The notes under the pieces were generated by a model, which made no database searches, was not told the DNA's origin, and saw only the letters and a program-made list of their open reading frames with translations. Source: Actinomycetales bacterium (GTDB taxonomy: Bacteria; Actinomycetota; Actinomycetes; S36-B12; UBA5976). Taken from it: DNA of 45,309 nt. Made by a program: the position numbers and the translations under genes. Position 1 is the first letter of the stretch. Every line of letters starts with the position of its first letter. The stretch covers positions 1 to 45,309 of the forward strand of contig JAGWWW010000010.1 in the NCBI GenBank assembly GCA_018970205.1, given 5' to 3'. This document shows positions 33,879 through 41,786 of this stretch, in pieces.

Positions 33879-35133
33879 CGCGCTTTGGGCCGGCTCAGCG
33901 CCTGATGCGACAGCGGCCAACGCCGGCGTGTGGGCGGAGATCATCGGCCAGCAGGCCGTGGTCGCTCAGTTGCAGCGCGCAGTCGCGGCGGCCCACCGCC
34001 TCTCCGGCGCCCACCAAGAGCAGGACATGACGCACGCGTGGCTGCTCGCGGGCCCGCCGGGCAGCGGCCGCTCCACATCAGCCCTGGCATTCGCCGCCGC
34101 GCTGCAGTGTGCAGACTCTGGGTGCGGCCAGTGCCGCTCCTGCCGCCTCGTGCTCTCCGGCGCGCACCCGGACGTCGAGCTGGTCATCCCCACATCGGTC
34201 GCCTACCGCGCCGACGAGATCCGCGGCCTGGTCGAGCAGGCACAGATGATGCCCGCCCTCGGCTCCTGGCTCATCATCATCATCGAGGACGCCGACCGCC
34301 TGAACGATGCCAGCGCCAATGCGCTGCTCAAGGCTCTGGAGGAGCCCACCCCGCACACGGTCTGGATGCTGTGCGCGCCCTCGGCGGCGGACGTCCTGCC
34401 CACCATCGCCTCACGCACCCGGCAACTCACGTTGCGCACACCCCCGATGGAACTGGTCGTGGATGTCGTCTGCCGCCGCTACAACGTCCCGGCAGAAGCG
34501 GCTGAACTCGCGGCGCGCGCAAGCCAGGGTCACATCGGCCGCGCGCGCGTTCTCGCAACCGACCCGCAGGCGCGGGCTCGGCGCCAGGACGTCCTCGCCA
34601 TCCCGGGGGAGCTGGTCTCTCTTCCCGCATGCTTCGCCGCCGCCCGCCGCTTGGTCGACACCGCGCAAGCGGACGCCGATGCGGTCTGCGCCCCGCTCGA
34701 CGCCGCGGACGAGGAGGCGCTCGCGGCGGCATTCGGCGACGGCGCCGAGGGCAAGGGCATCGGCACCCTCGCCTCGCGTAGCCGCTCGGAGTCCGCGCGC
34801 CTGCGCAAGGCCCAGGAGTCGCGCGCCCGGCGGGTCCTGCGCGACCAGTTCGACCGGGTGCTGGCAGACCTGACCGGTTTCTACCGTGATGTGCTGATGC
34901 TGCAGGCCGGCAGCGGCTCCGCCGCTTTCAACCCCGATGTCGCCGCCCGCACCGCCGCGCTCGCGTCCGCGTCGACGATGCAGGAGACGGTCGCGCGGCT
35001 GTCGGTGCTGCGTGAGGCCGGTGTGCGCCTGCGCACCAACGCCGCGCCGCTGCTGGTTTTCGAGTCGGCATTGGTGGGGCTGTGGCGTCCCGGCACCACA
35101 GCACCCGCTGCGCGAGGTACCGTGCCGGCGTGA
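33871..35133 (+). CDS. holB: DNA polymerase III delta' subunit
   Basis: Clamp-loader subunit, partner of DnaX at the start of the window. 420 residues from ATG 33871. AWLLAGPPGSGRSTSALAFA is a P-loop in which Arg replaces the catalytic Lys, usual for actinobacterial delta'. Four cysteines (CADSGCGQCRSC) form the zinc module. IIEDADRLNDASANALLKAL and EEP follow, then the SRT motif (TIASRTRQLTL). The frame is open upstream inside tmk, but this start gives the family N-terminus (WAEIIGQQAVVAQL). Its last codons contain the promoter of the next gene. Confidence 0.94.
   Translation: MPDALWAGSAPDATAANAGVWAEIIGQQAVVAQLQRAVAAAHRLSGAHQEQDMTHAWLLAGPPGSGRSTSALAFAAALQCADSGCGQCRSCRLVLSGAHPDVELVIPTSVAYRADEIRGLVEQAQMMPALGSWLIIIIEDADRLNDASANALLKALEEPTPHTVWMLCAPSAADVLPTIASRTRQLTLRTPPMELVVDVVCRRYNVPAEAAELAARASQGHIGRARVLATDPQARARRQDVLAIPGELVSLPACFAAARRLVDTAQADADAVCAPLDAADEEALAAAFGDGAEGKGIGTLASRSRSESARLRKAQESRARRVLRDQFDRVLADLTGFYRDVLMLQAGSGSAAFNPDVAARTAALASASTMQETVARLSVLREAGVRLRTNAAPLLVFESALVGLWRPGTTAPAARGTVPA
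35118..35123 (+). promoter_or_regulatory. -10 box inside holB for the hydrolase gene
   Basis: TACCGT, six bases (gccggc) before GTG 35130, located in the last codons of holB. It suggests an own leaderless transcript in addition to read-through. Confidence 0.5.
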
Positions 35134-36740
35134 CCTCCCGCGGCCGCTACCGAGTCCTCGCTGCGACAGTCGTTGTCGGCTGCGCCCTGTCGTTGGCGGT
35201 GGTCGCAGTCTCCGCCTCCGGCCCGGCCGCAGCCCCGACTCAGGCATCCACCGGCAGCACCCTCAACCCGCAGGCCGGCACCGAACTGACAGGAACGCAG
35301 CAGCAGGCGAGCGCCGACTACCCGGCCGCCTTGCGGCCGTACTACCAACAGCGGCTGCAGTGGACCCCCTGCTCCGGCGCTGCCCCCTCAGACTTCGTCT
35401 GCGCGGGCATGCGTGTCCCCATTTCCTACGCCAACCCCAAGCGTTTCGGCGACATCACAATCGCGGTGACCCGCCGCCCGGCCACGTCGTCGCAGAAGCG
35501 CCTCGGCTCCCTGGTGGTCAACCCCGGCGGCCCCGGCGGCAGCGGCATCGAATACGCCCAAGCCGCGGACATGATCGTCAGCGCCTCGGTGCTCAACCGC
35601 TACGACCTCGTCGGCTTCGACCCGCGCGGGGTCGGCGCCAGCGCGCCGCTCTCCTGCCTCACCGACGCGCAGATCGACGCGTTCCTCGCCGCCGACGCAA
35701 CGCCTGACACCCCACGCGAGGTCTCGCAGTTTCGCTCGATGTCCGATGCGCTCGGCAAGGGTTGTCTGAAGAGCAACCGCGAGCTGGCGCGACGAGTGGA
35801 CACCGAGTCCGCTGCTCGCGACATGGACATCCTGCGTGGGGTTCTAGGCGACCCGCGCATGACATACCTCGGCAAGTCCTACGGCACGTTCCTCGGCTCC
35901 ACCTACGCGCGGCTGTTCCCGAACCGCGTCGGCCGCTTCGTCCTCGACGGCGTTGTCGACCCGCAGATGGACAACGTCGCGCTGAGCAAGGCGCAGGCCA
36001 TGGGTTTCGAGCGAGCCATGCGCCGCTTCCTCGCCGATTGCGCGCGTCTTCGCAACTGCCCGCTGCGCAAGGACCCGAAGGCCGCGTATCAGCAGTTGCT
36101 CGACCTCATCGCGCGAACCGATGCCAAACCCATCCCGACATCGGACCCCAAGCGCCCGCTGACCCAGTCGCTGCTGCAGACCGGCCTCATCTTCGGGATG
36201 TACGACTCCGCATACGGCTGGCCCGCCGAGCGCAACGCCCTGCGCGGGGTGCTCGGCGGCGACGGCACGGACATGTTGGACATGATCGACTTCTACGTCA
36301 GCCGTGAGGACGGCCATTACAAAGACAACTCCAACGAGGTCATCGCCGCCGTCAACTGCATCGACCGCCCCGACCGCCCGGGCATCGCCGCGGTGCAGAA
36401 ACTCGCGCGCACGTGGAGCACATCTTACCCGATGTTCGGCGAGGTGCTCGCCTACGGCCTGCTCACCTGCGAGCGCTGGCCGGCGCCCGCGGTCGGCCGC
36501 GCGGCGCCGTGGCGCGGCAAGACCGCGCCCGTCCTGATCATCGGCAACACCTACGACCCTGCCACCCCCGTCGAGGGGGCCAAGGCACTGCGCAAGCAGA
36601 TGCACAACAGCCGCTACATCGAGTGGGTCGGTGACGGGCACACCGCCTACCGCCAGGGCTCGAGTTGCGTCGACTCGATGGTCGACCGCTTCTACCTCTC
36701 CGGCACCCTTCCGGCGAAGGATCAGGTCTGCCGCTCCTAG
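35130..36740 (+). CDS. Exported alpha/beta-hydrolase, tripeptidyl-aminopeptidase type
   Basis: 536 residues from GTG 35130, which overlaps the holB stop (GTGA). The N-terminus is a signal or anchor segment (RVLAATVVVGCALSLAVVAV). The hydrolase core shows the oxyanion stretch NPGGPGGSG, DPRGVGAS, and the nucleophile elbow GKSYGTFLG. The acid and base lie in the C-terminal TAP-like domain: NTYDPATPVEGAKAL and DGHTAYRQGSSCVD. Cysteines flank the core and may form disulfides. Relatives include Streptomyces tripeptidyl aminopeptidases and mycobacterial CaeA. Role: cleavage of peptides or envelope esters; the substrate is not known. Confidence 0.9.
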   Translation: MTSRGRYRVLAATVVVGCALSLAVVAVSASGPAAAPTQASTGSTLNPQAGTELTGTQQQASADYPAALRPYYQQRLQWTPCSGAAPSDFVCAGMRVPISYANPKRFGDITIAVTRRPATSSQKRLGSLVVNPGGPGGSGIEYAQAADMIVSASVLNRYDLVGFDPRGVGASAPLSCLTDAQIDAFLAADATPDTPREVSQFRSMSDALGKGCLKSNRELARRVDTESAARDMDILRGVLGDPRMTYLGKSYGTFLGSTYARLFPNRVGRFVLDGVVDPQMDNVALSKAQAMGFERAMRRFLADCARLRNCPLRKDPKAAYQQLLDLIARTDAKPIPTSDPKRPLTQSLLQTGLIFGMYDSAYGWPAERNALRGVLGGDGTDMLDMIDFYVSREDGHYKDNSNEVIAAVNCIDRPDRPGIAAVQKLARTWSTSYPMFGEVLAYGLLTCERWPAPAVGRAAPWRGKTAPVLIIGNTYDPATPVEGAKALRKQMHNSRYIEWVGDGHTAYRQGSSCVDSMVDRFYLSGTLPAKDQVCRS

Positions 36741-36772
36741 CACCAGACTCCGACTCGGCCGCGCCGGCTCGG

Positions 36773-36778
36773 TACACT
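36773..36778 (+). promoter_or_regulatory. -10 box of the tRNA-Thr gene
   Basis: TACACT about 58 bases before the tRNA; the start near 36785 would give a leader of about 50 bases to be removed by RNase P. Confidence 0.45.
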
Positions 36779-36836
36779 CTGCGCCGACCAGCGCATCTGC
36801 GAATCGGCTCATGCCGAGGCTGCCGAACTGCTGTTC

Positions 36837-36909
36837 GCCGCCTTAGCTCAGTCGGTAGAGCGTCTCACTCGTAATGAGAAGGTCGACGGTTCGATTCCGT
36901 CAGGCGGCT
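36837..36909 (+). tRNA. tRNA-Thr (anticodon CGT)
   Basis: 73 bases. Acceptor stem GCCGCCT/AGGCGGC with discriminator T. D-arm AGCTCAGTCGGTAGAGC. Anticodon stem TCTCA/TGAGA with loop CTCGTAA, anticodon CGT for ACG codons. T-arm GGTTCGATTCC. CCA is not encoded. The left end of an insertion sequence begins 11 bases downstream. Confidence 0.97.
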
Positions 36910-36919
36910 CCGATACAAT

Positions 36920-36946
36920 GGGATTGCTGTCGGTTGGCTTGACACT
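36920..36946 (+). repeat. Left terminal inverted repeat of the IS
   Basis: GGGATTGCTGTCGGT followed by TGGCTTGACACT; it pairs with the complement of 38164-38190 at 24 of 27 positions. Confidence 0.85.
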
Positions 36947-36984
36947 CTTTTTGCGGGTTTTGTGCCCGCTGGGAGGATGCGGCC

Positions 36985-37273
36985 ATGCCGAAGAGGTATC
37001 CGGAGCAGTTCAAGCGTGATGTGGTGGCGGTGGCCCGCCGGGGTGGCCTGAGCATCGCGGAGGTGGCGGTTGATTTCTCGGTCGCGCAGGAGACGGTTCG
37101 CCGGTGGGTGCGCCAGGGCTGACATCGACGACGGGGTCAAGGACGGGTCGACCTCGGCTGAGCAGGCCGAGGTGGTGCAGCTGCGCCGCAGGTTGCGCCG
37201 CTTGGAGATGCCAGAACGAGATCTTGCGCAGGGCTGCGGCGTATTTTGCCAAGGGATGCCGTCGGCAAAATGA
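36985..37273 (+). pseudogene. IS3 orfA (helix-turn-helix transposase subunit), frameshifted
   Basis: The first 45 codons (MPKRYPEQFKRDVVAVARRG, then LSIAEVAVDFSVAQETVRRW) give the HTH_Tnp_1-type DNA-binding start, then hit TGA at 37120. Homology continues in the next frame (ADIDDGVKDGSTSAEQAEVV), shifts again near 37212 (NEILRRAAAYFAKG), and returns to finish MPSAK with TGA at 37271-37273. The likely events are single-base insertions near 37116 and 37212 and one deletion near 37250. A ribosome-binding site GGGAGGA precedes the ATG. Not functional as read. Confidence 0.85.
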
Positions 37274-38152
37274 AGTACCCGCTGGTCCGGGAGTCAGCCG
37301 CCGAGGGTTTCGGTGTGCGGTCAGCCTGCGGGGTGCTCGGCTTTTCTGCCCAGGCGTACTACGCGTGGATGGCGTCGCCGGTGTCGGCGCGGGATTGGGC
37401 CGATGCGCACGCCACGAACGCCCTGGGGCACACCCACTCGGGCGACCCGGGTTTCGGCTATCGGCTGCTCGCAGATGAGCTGGTCCGGGCCGGGGTCGGC
37501 TGCGCGCAGAGGCGGGTGTGGCGGTTGTGCTCCCAGCAGGGGCTGTTCTGGTCCACCGTGCGCAAGGGCCGCAAGCACAAGAGGCCGGGCCCTGCGGTGC
37601 ACGATGACCATATCCGCCGCGACTTCACCGCCGACGGCCCTGACCGCACGTGGGTCACCGACATCACCGAGCACCCAACCAGCACCGGGGCCAAGGTCTA
37701 CTGCTGCGCGGAGCTTGGACCTGTCCTGGCAACCGGATCGTCGGCTACGCCATCGATGTGCGCATGACCTCCGAGCTCGCCGTCGCGGCGCTTCGAGCCG
37801 CCATCGCCGGGAGCCAACCCGACGGGGTGGTCATCGTGCACGCCGACCGCGGCGCTCAGTTCCGCGCACGGAACTTCCAAGCAGTCCTCCAAAGCCGCCG
37901 GCCTGCAAGGCTGCCGTGGGCAGGGTCGCATCAGCCGGGGACAACGCTGCCATGGAGTCCTTCTGGGCGCTGCTTCCAAAGAACGTGCTCAACCAACGAA
38001 CCTGGCGCGCTACCGAGGACCTGCACTACGAGATCGTCCACTGGATCGAGCACACCTACAACCGCCGCCGGCGCCAACGCCGACTCGGCAAACTCACACC
38101 AGTGGAATACGAGCTAACCTTCACCGACAACAACACCACTCAGACGGCCTGA
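37270..38152 (+). pseudogene. IS3 orfB (DDE integrase-type transposase), frameshifted
   Basis: Starts at ATG 37270 overlapping the orfA stop. The catalytic triad of the rve fold is present but lies in three frames: first D in TWVTDITEHPT (frame of 37270), second D in VIVHADRGAQF (frame of 37650), and E in GDNAAMESFWALL (frame of 38152). Frame changes fall near 37705-37735 and 37885-37920. Each can be explained by two single-base insertions. The C-terminus IEHTYNRRRRQRRLGKLTPV is intact. No nonsense substitution is needed, which suggests recent loss, or sequence errors. Confidence 0.87.
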
Positions 38153-38163
38153 GCGGAAAAACA

Positions 38164-38190
38164 AGTGTCAACCAGACCGACAGCAATCCC
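38164..38190 (-). repeat. Right terminal inverted repeat of the IS
   Basis: Minus-strand reading GGGATTGCTGTCGGT followed by CTGGTTGACACT, matching the left end at 24 of 27 positions. Confidence 0.85.
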
Positions 38191-38222
38191 GCTCGGGTGT
38201 CGGATTTATGAGGAGTGCTGCC

Positions 38223-41200
38223 ATGCGTCTTCGTCGACATCTGGCTCTCGGTGGAATTGTCGTTGCCTTGGTCTGGCAAGTTGGAACCGCAGCAGCTGTT
38301 GAGAACCGCACGGCGGCGCACGTAAGTATTGCCAACATGCCTTCTGTGAATGCCGTAGTCGGTGCGACTTTTCTGCCCGTGGTTAATGCCATCGGAAGTG
38401 GTTCCACATCAGTAATTTCTTTGACTCCGATGGTATGTCAAATACAAGCCGGAGTGGTCACCTATCTAGGGGCCGGCACCTGCACGCTAGTCGCACACGA
38501 GGAGGGAAGCGACTCAACGCCTGCAGTGACTGGAGAACCGCAATCAATAACGGTCAGTCAACGTCGAGCCGTTGTAGGACCAGATGCAGGTGTAAGTGCA
38601 GTTTCTATTTCAGCCGACGGCACAGCTTACGTTGCGGGAGGCTTCAGTCAGTGGGGGATAAAGACTGCCGGGCTCAAGGTATCCGTTGATGATGCTGCGG
38701 TTGACTACTCGATGCCCAACGTGGATGACGTGGTTTTTGCCGCAGTTAGCGATGAAAACGGCGGGTTCTTCATCGGCGGGCAGTTCACTGCGGTCGGAGG
38801 TGTTCCTCGCCGCGCTGTGGCTCACATTCGTGCGGACGGAAGTGTCGATGATGTCTGGGCTCCAGAAGTTGATGGCGTTGTCTCGGCGATTGCTGTCGAT
38901 GGTCCGACCATGTATCTGGGTGGAAGGTTCAGGGACGCCAACGATCTTGTCCGCGGTGGCATAGTCGCCGTAGATCGCTTGACAGGTGCCCTGAAGTCCG
39001 ACTGGAAGACGGACGTTGATAGCGCGGTCTTTGCACAAGATGCAACTATCTGTGCCATCGCCGTGAAGGATTCTCGGGTCTTTGTTGGAGCCAACTTCAG
39101 TTTTGATACTGGTGTGCCGCGAGAAGGTGCGATTGCCTTGGATGCAGCCACGGGAGATTTGATTCAGAGCTGGCGGGCTCGACCCAACGGTTCGGTGCAC
39201 TCGATCGTCGTGGCTGGGTCTCGTGTGTTTCTTGGTGGCGCCTTTGATGCGGTTGGTGGGGTGTCGCGGACTGCGGTGGCGGTTGTTGACGCGACCACTG
39301 GCGATGTCGATGCAGGGTGGAACCCGGCGGTGGATGGTTCGGTGTTCTCGATTGTCGTGGCTGAGTCGCGTGTGTTTCTTGGTGGCGCCTTTGGTGCGGT
39401 TGGTGGGGTGTCGCGGACCGGGGTGGCGGCTGTTGACGCGACCACTGGCGATGTAGCCGAAACTTGGCAAGTCAGGGTGGATGGCGACGTCCGCTCCCTA
39501 GCAGCGTCTGGGGAGACGCTGTACCTGGGCGGAGTGTTCAGTATTGCCGATGGCGTGGTTCGCAAAGGTATTGCTGCGATTCGCGCGGATGGCACCTTGT
39601 CGGAGTGGTACCCGGATTCTAAAGTTTTGAGCGCGTGGCCACCGGTCTATGCGATTGCGGTGTCGGGAGGGAACGTTTTTATTGCAGGGCTGCTTTTCGT
39701 TGGCTCGCAAGAAGCACGAAGTCAAGTGGCTTCTGTGGATGCCGCGACCGGAAAGTCACTCAACTGGTCCGTACCAGTTAATGGCGATGTCGCCACAATG
39801 AAGGTATCCCAGTCTCGTTTGTATCTCGCCGGCCGTTTCTTTTCTGTCGGGGGCAAACCTCGAAGCCATGTGGCGGCAATTGACACTGGCACTGGTGCGG
39901 TACTTGATTGGAAACCGACTGTGGGAGGGGGTTACGACGCGGAGGTAAGCGCCTTGGCGGTCGATGGAGCAACGGTGTTCATAGGCGGGAAGTTCAGCTC
40001 GGTGGGTGGCGAGCGCCGTAACAACGTGGCAGCGGTGGATGATCGCGGCACTGTAGTCCCTTGGGATCCTGACGTGAACGGTCGTGTTTCGAGTCTCGCG
40101 ATTGCCAATGTTTCAAGACCTTCTTTTCAATCGCGTGTTTATATCGGTGGGACTTTTAGTTCTGTCGGTGGTAAAGAGCGCAAAGGCGCGGCTGCCGTCC
40201 TCAACTCTGCCTCAATCGCGACTGTTTTGGATTGGAATCCCAACTTAAGTGGTCTATACGCCAGCGTTTACGAGATTGCTTGGTCTCCGTGGACCGTCTA
40301 TTTGACCGGGAAGTTTTCCTGGGCTGGCGGGCAGAAAGTGCCCGGAGTTGTTGCGGTGGATGACCGAACCGGGGCGGTGAGCACCTGGATGCCGGACACA
40401 GGCTTTTGCACTGCTTTAGCCTTGTTCGACAAAGCGGTCTACCTCGGTACGTGGGGTAATTTCACAATCACCGCAGCAAGAGCCCCGACTGTGCCTAGTT
40501 CGCCGACTGGAGTGAAAGCAACTTTCGCCGGTGTGACTGCCTTGGTGAAGTGGGATTCGCCGGTCGACAGCGGCGGAGCGTTAATCGATGGTTACACCGC
40601 AACTTCAAGCCCCGGGGGGAAGAACTGCACTGTCATTGGGCTGTGGTGCAACATCGATGGCTTGGCACGCGGCACTGTTTACTCTTTCACAGTAACGGCG
40701 AAGAATTCTGTGGGATCTTCGTCCTCATCAGACGCCTTTAGTGCGCTAGTGCCTGTCACTGCGCCCAGCTCGCCAACGGCGCTTGTTGCAACGGCAGGTA
40801 GAGCTTCGGCGAATGTGTCATGGCAAGCGCCGGTTGATGACGGCGGCTCACCCATCACTGGATACACAGTGACAGCGAGTCCTGGAGACCAGTCCTGTGC
40901 GACAGATGGGAAAACAACATGCATAATCACAGGGTTGGTCAATGGCACGGGTTACACCTTCACAGTCAAGGCAACCAATCTCGCTGGAGAGTCACCCGCC
41001 TCCGATGCCTCCGCCGTTGTGACTCCTACGGCACCTCCTGCGGTTCCTAGCGCCCCTGCTCAGTTGAAGGTTTCAGGTTTCGCAGTCAAGAGTGCATCGT
41101 TTACGTGGCGTGCCGCAGTCGCAAATGGTTCAACCGTTACGCGCTACGAGTACTCCTGGCGCCTGCAGGGAGTCAAGACTTTCGGAGCTTGGACTGCCTG

Positions 41201-41330
41201 TGGGCAGTTTCCGAAAGCGACTGTAAAGGGGTGGCTCAAGGGCAGGACCTATGAATTCCGCGTCCGGGCGGTCAATTCAGTTGGATTCGGTCCTGCGTCC
41301 AAGCCGTTGCTTGTGAAGCAGGGCAAGTAG
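38223..41330 (+). CDS. Large secreted beta-propeller protein with FN3 domains
   Basis: 1035 residues. A signal peptide (MRLRRHLALGGIVVALVWQV) is followed by a short Ig-like region with two cysteines. From about 105 to 735 come some 12-13 repeats of about 48-50 residues, each with the pattern V..I.V....VFLGG.F..VGG..R..VAAVDA.TG....W.P.V.G, like delta-60/DUF5122 propeller repeats. Three fibronectin type III domains follow (about 755-842, 846-938, 940-1035). There is no LPXTG or membrane anchor at the end. ATG 38223 is preferred to 38208 because AGGAG precedes it by seven bases. The sequence is visibly less GC-rich and more T-rich at third positions than its neighbours. Probable role: surface binding or adhesion, possibly to polysaccharide; this is inference. 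Confidence 0.85.
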   Translation: MRLRRHLALGGIVVALVWQVGTAAAVENRTAAHVSIANMPSVNAVVGATFLPVVNAIGSGSTSVISLTPMVCQIQAGVVTYLGAGTCTLVAHEEGSDSTPAVTGEPQSITVSQRRAVVGPDAGVSAVSISADGTAYVAGGFSQWGIKTAGLKVSVDDAAVDYSMPNVDDVVFAAVSDENGGFFIGGQFTAVGGVPRRAVAHIRADGSVDDVWAPEVDGVVSAIAVDGPTMYLGGRFRDANDLVRGGIVAVDRLTGALKSDWKTDVDSAVFAQDATICAIAVKDSRVFVGANFSFDTGVPREGAIALDAATGDLIQSWRARPNGSVHSIVVAGSRVFLGGAFDAVGGVSRTAVAVVDATTGDVDAGWNPAVDGSVFSIVVAESRVFLGGAFGAVGGVSRTGVAAVDATTGDVAETWQVRVDGDVRSLAASGETLYLGGVFSIADGVVRKGIAAIRADGTLSEWYPDSKVLSAWPPVYAIAVSGGNVFIAGLLFVGSQEARSQVASVDAATGKSLNWSVPVNGDVATMKVSQSRLYLAGRFFSVGGKPRSHVAAIDTGTGAVLDWKPTVGGGYDAEVSALAVDGATVFIGGKFSSVGGERRNNVAAVDDRGTVVPWDPDVNGRVSSLAIANVSRPSFQSRVYIGGTFSSVGGKERKGAAAVLNSASIATVLDWNPNLSGLYASVYEIAWSPWTVYLTGKFSWAGGQKVPGVVAVDDRTGAVSTWMPDTGFCTALALFDKAVYLGTWGNFTITAARAPTVPSSPTGVKATFAGVTALVKWDSPVDSGGALIDGYTATSSPGGKNCTVIGLWCNIDGLARGTVYSFTVTAKNSVGSSSSSDAFSALVPVTAPSSPTALVATAGRASANVSWQAPVDDGGSPITGYTVTASPGDQSCATDGKTTCIITGLVNGTGYTFTVKATNLAGESPASDASAVVTPTAPPAVPSAPAQLKVSGFAVKSASFTWRAAVANGSTVTRYEYSWRLQGVKTFGAWTACGQFPKATVKGWLKGRTYEFRVRAVNSVGFGPASKPLLVKQGK
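39201..39454 (+). repeat. Recent tandem duplication inside the propeller gene
   Basis: Segments 39201-39307 and 39348-39454 match at 100 of 107 bases with a period of 147 bases (49 codons), while other propeller repeats share only protein-level similarity. It points to recent duplication or gene conversion of one blade. Confidence 0.85.
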
Positions 41331-41462
41331 GCAGACTGCTGCCGCTCGCAGAGTCCCAGACCGCTCGACTAGGCTAAATCGAAGTGCTCTTCACGATGCG
41401 CCCCGGACTGCGACGTGAGCAGTTTCCAGCCCAGAATTCCGGGATTTTGTAGGCATCGCACC

Positions 41463-41468
41463 TAACAT
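41463..41468 (+). promoter_or_regulatory. Possible -10 box for the zinc-ribbon gene
   Basis: TAACAT, eight bases before GTG 41477 and eleven before ATG 41480; no Shine-Dalgarno. Another TAGGCT lies at 41370-41375. Confidence 0.4.
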
Positions 41469-41479
41469 TTAGCCCCGTG

Positions 41480-41602
41480 ATGGGTGAGCCAGACCAATGC
41501 CCGGCATGTGAGTCCGTCCAGATGCAGCGCCGCGGCGGCAAGGACATGTGTCCCCGCTGCCATTACATCCAGCCCTGCTGTGACGGCGGCCGCTGCGACT
41601 GA
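41480..41602 (+). CDS. Small cysteine-rich zinc-ribbon protein
   Basis: A 40-residue protein (41 if GTG 41477 is the start). It has seven cysteines and one histidine: CPAC (6-9 in the count from ATG), MCPRCHYIQPCC, then GGRCD at the end. Two CxxC knuckles spaced by about 15 residues make a zinc ribbon very likely. I do not know a named family. It is preceded by TAACAT and no ribosome-binding site, so it may be leaderless. It sits alone between two large secreted-protein genes on the same strand. Confidence 0.65.
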   Translation: MGEPDQCPACESVQMQRRGGKDMCPRCHYIQPCCDGGRCD

Positions 41603-41672
41603 CTCCGCCCGGGTGTCTGATTTGCCCATTTTGAGCGCTCATACTGCCTAGCCCCGCTAGCCCGCTGTGGGG

Positions 41673-41678
41673 TACCCT
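41673..41678 (+). promoter_or_regulatory. -10 box of the cadherin-like protein gene
   Basis: TACCCT, with a transcription start expected near 41685 and a leader of about 100 bases before the ATG. Confidence 0.4.
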
Positions 41679-41707
41679 TCCCTCGTCCTTTATGTCCCGT
41701 CGGGCAC

Positions 41708-41742
41708 GGGTCGTCAGGCGTGGTTACCGCCGCGCGCGACCC
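41708..41742 (+). other. Stem-loop in the 5' leader of the cadherin-like gene
   Basis: GGGTCG (41708-41713) pairs with CGACCC (41737-41742), and inside it GGCG (41717-41720) pairs with CGCC (41728-41731). It resembles a structured leader. I do not recognise a riboswitch class. Confidence 0.3.
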
Positions 41743-41786
41743 ATGCGCGGCAGGTGACCTACCGCGAGGGCAGGAGCGAGGAAGTC

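Larger units (their letters stand above)
36920..38190 (+). mobile_element. Degenerate IS3-family insertion sequence
   Basis: About 1271 bases bounded by imperfect 27-bp inverted repeats (24 of 27 match) and holding two overlapping transposase frames, orfA and orfB, both broken by indels. The size and the orfA/orfB plan are those of IS3. No clear 3-4-base target duplication is seen (AAT left, GCT right), so one end may have decayed. It sits between tRNA-Thr and a lower-GC gene and probably marks the border of acquired DNA. Confidence 0.88.

Noticed and set aside
36917-38193. Target-site duplication of the IS
   Set aside because: Flanking triplets (AAT and GCT) differ, and shifting the ends to TG...CA borders gives no matching triplets either.
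41370-41408. TAGGCT box and a 22-codon frame starting at GTG 41384
   Set aside because: The spacing to the GTG is eight bases, the peptide is very short and has no recognisable feature; it may at most be a promoter for the zinc-ribbon transcript.
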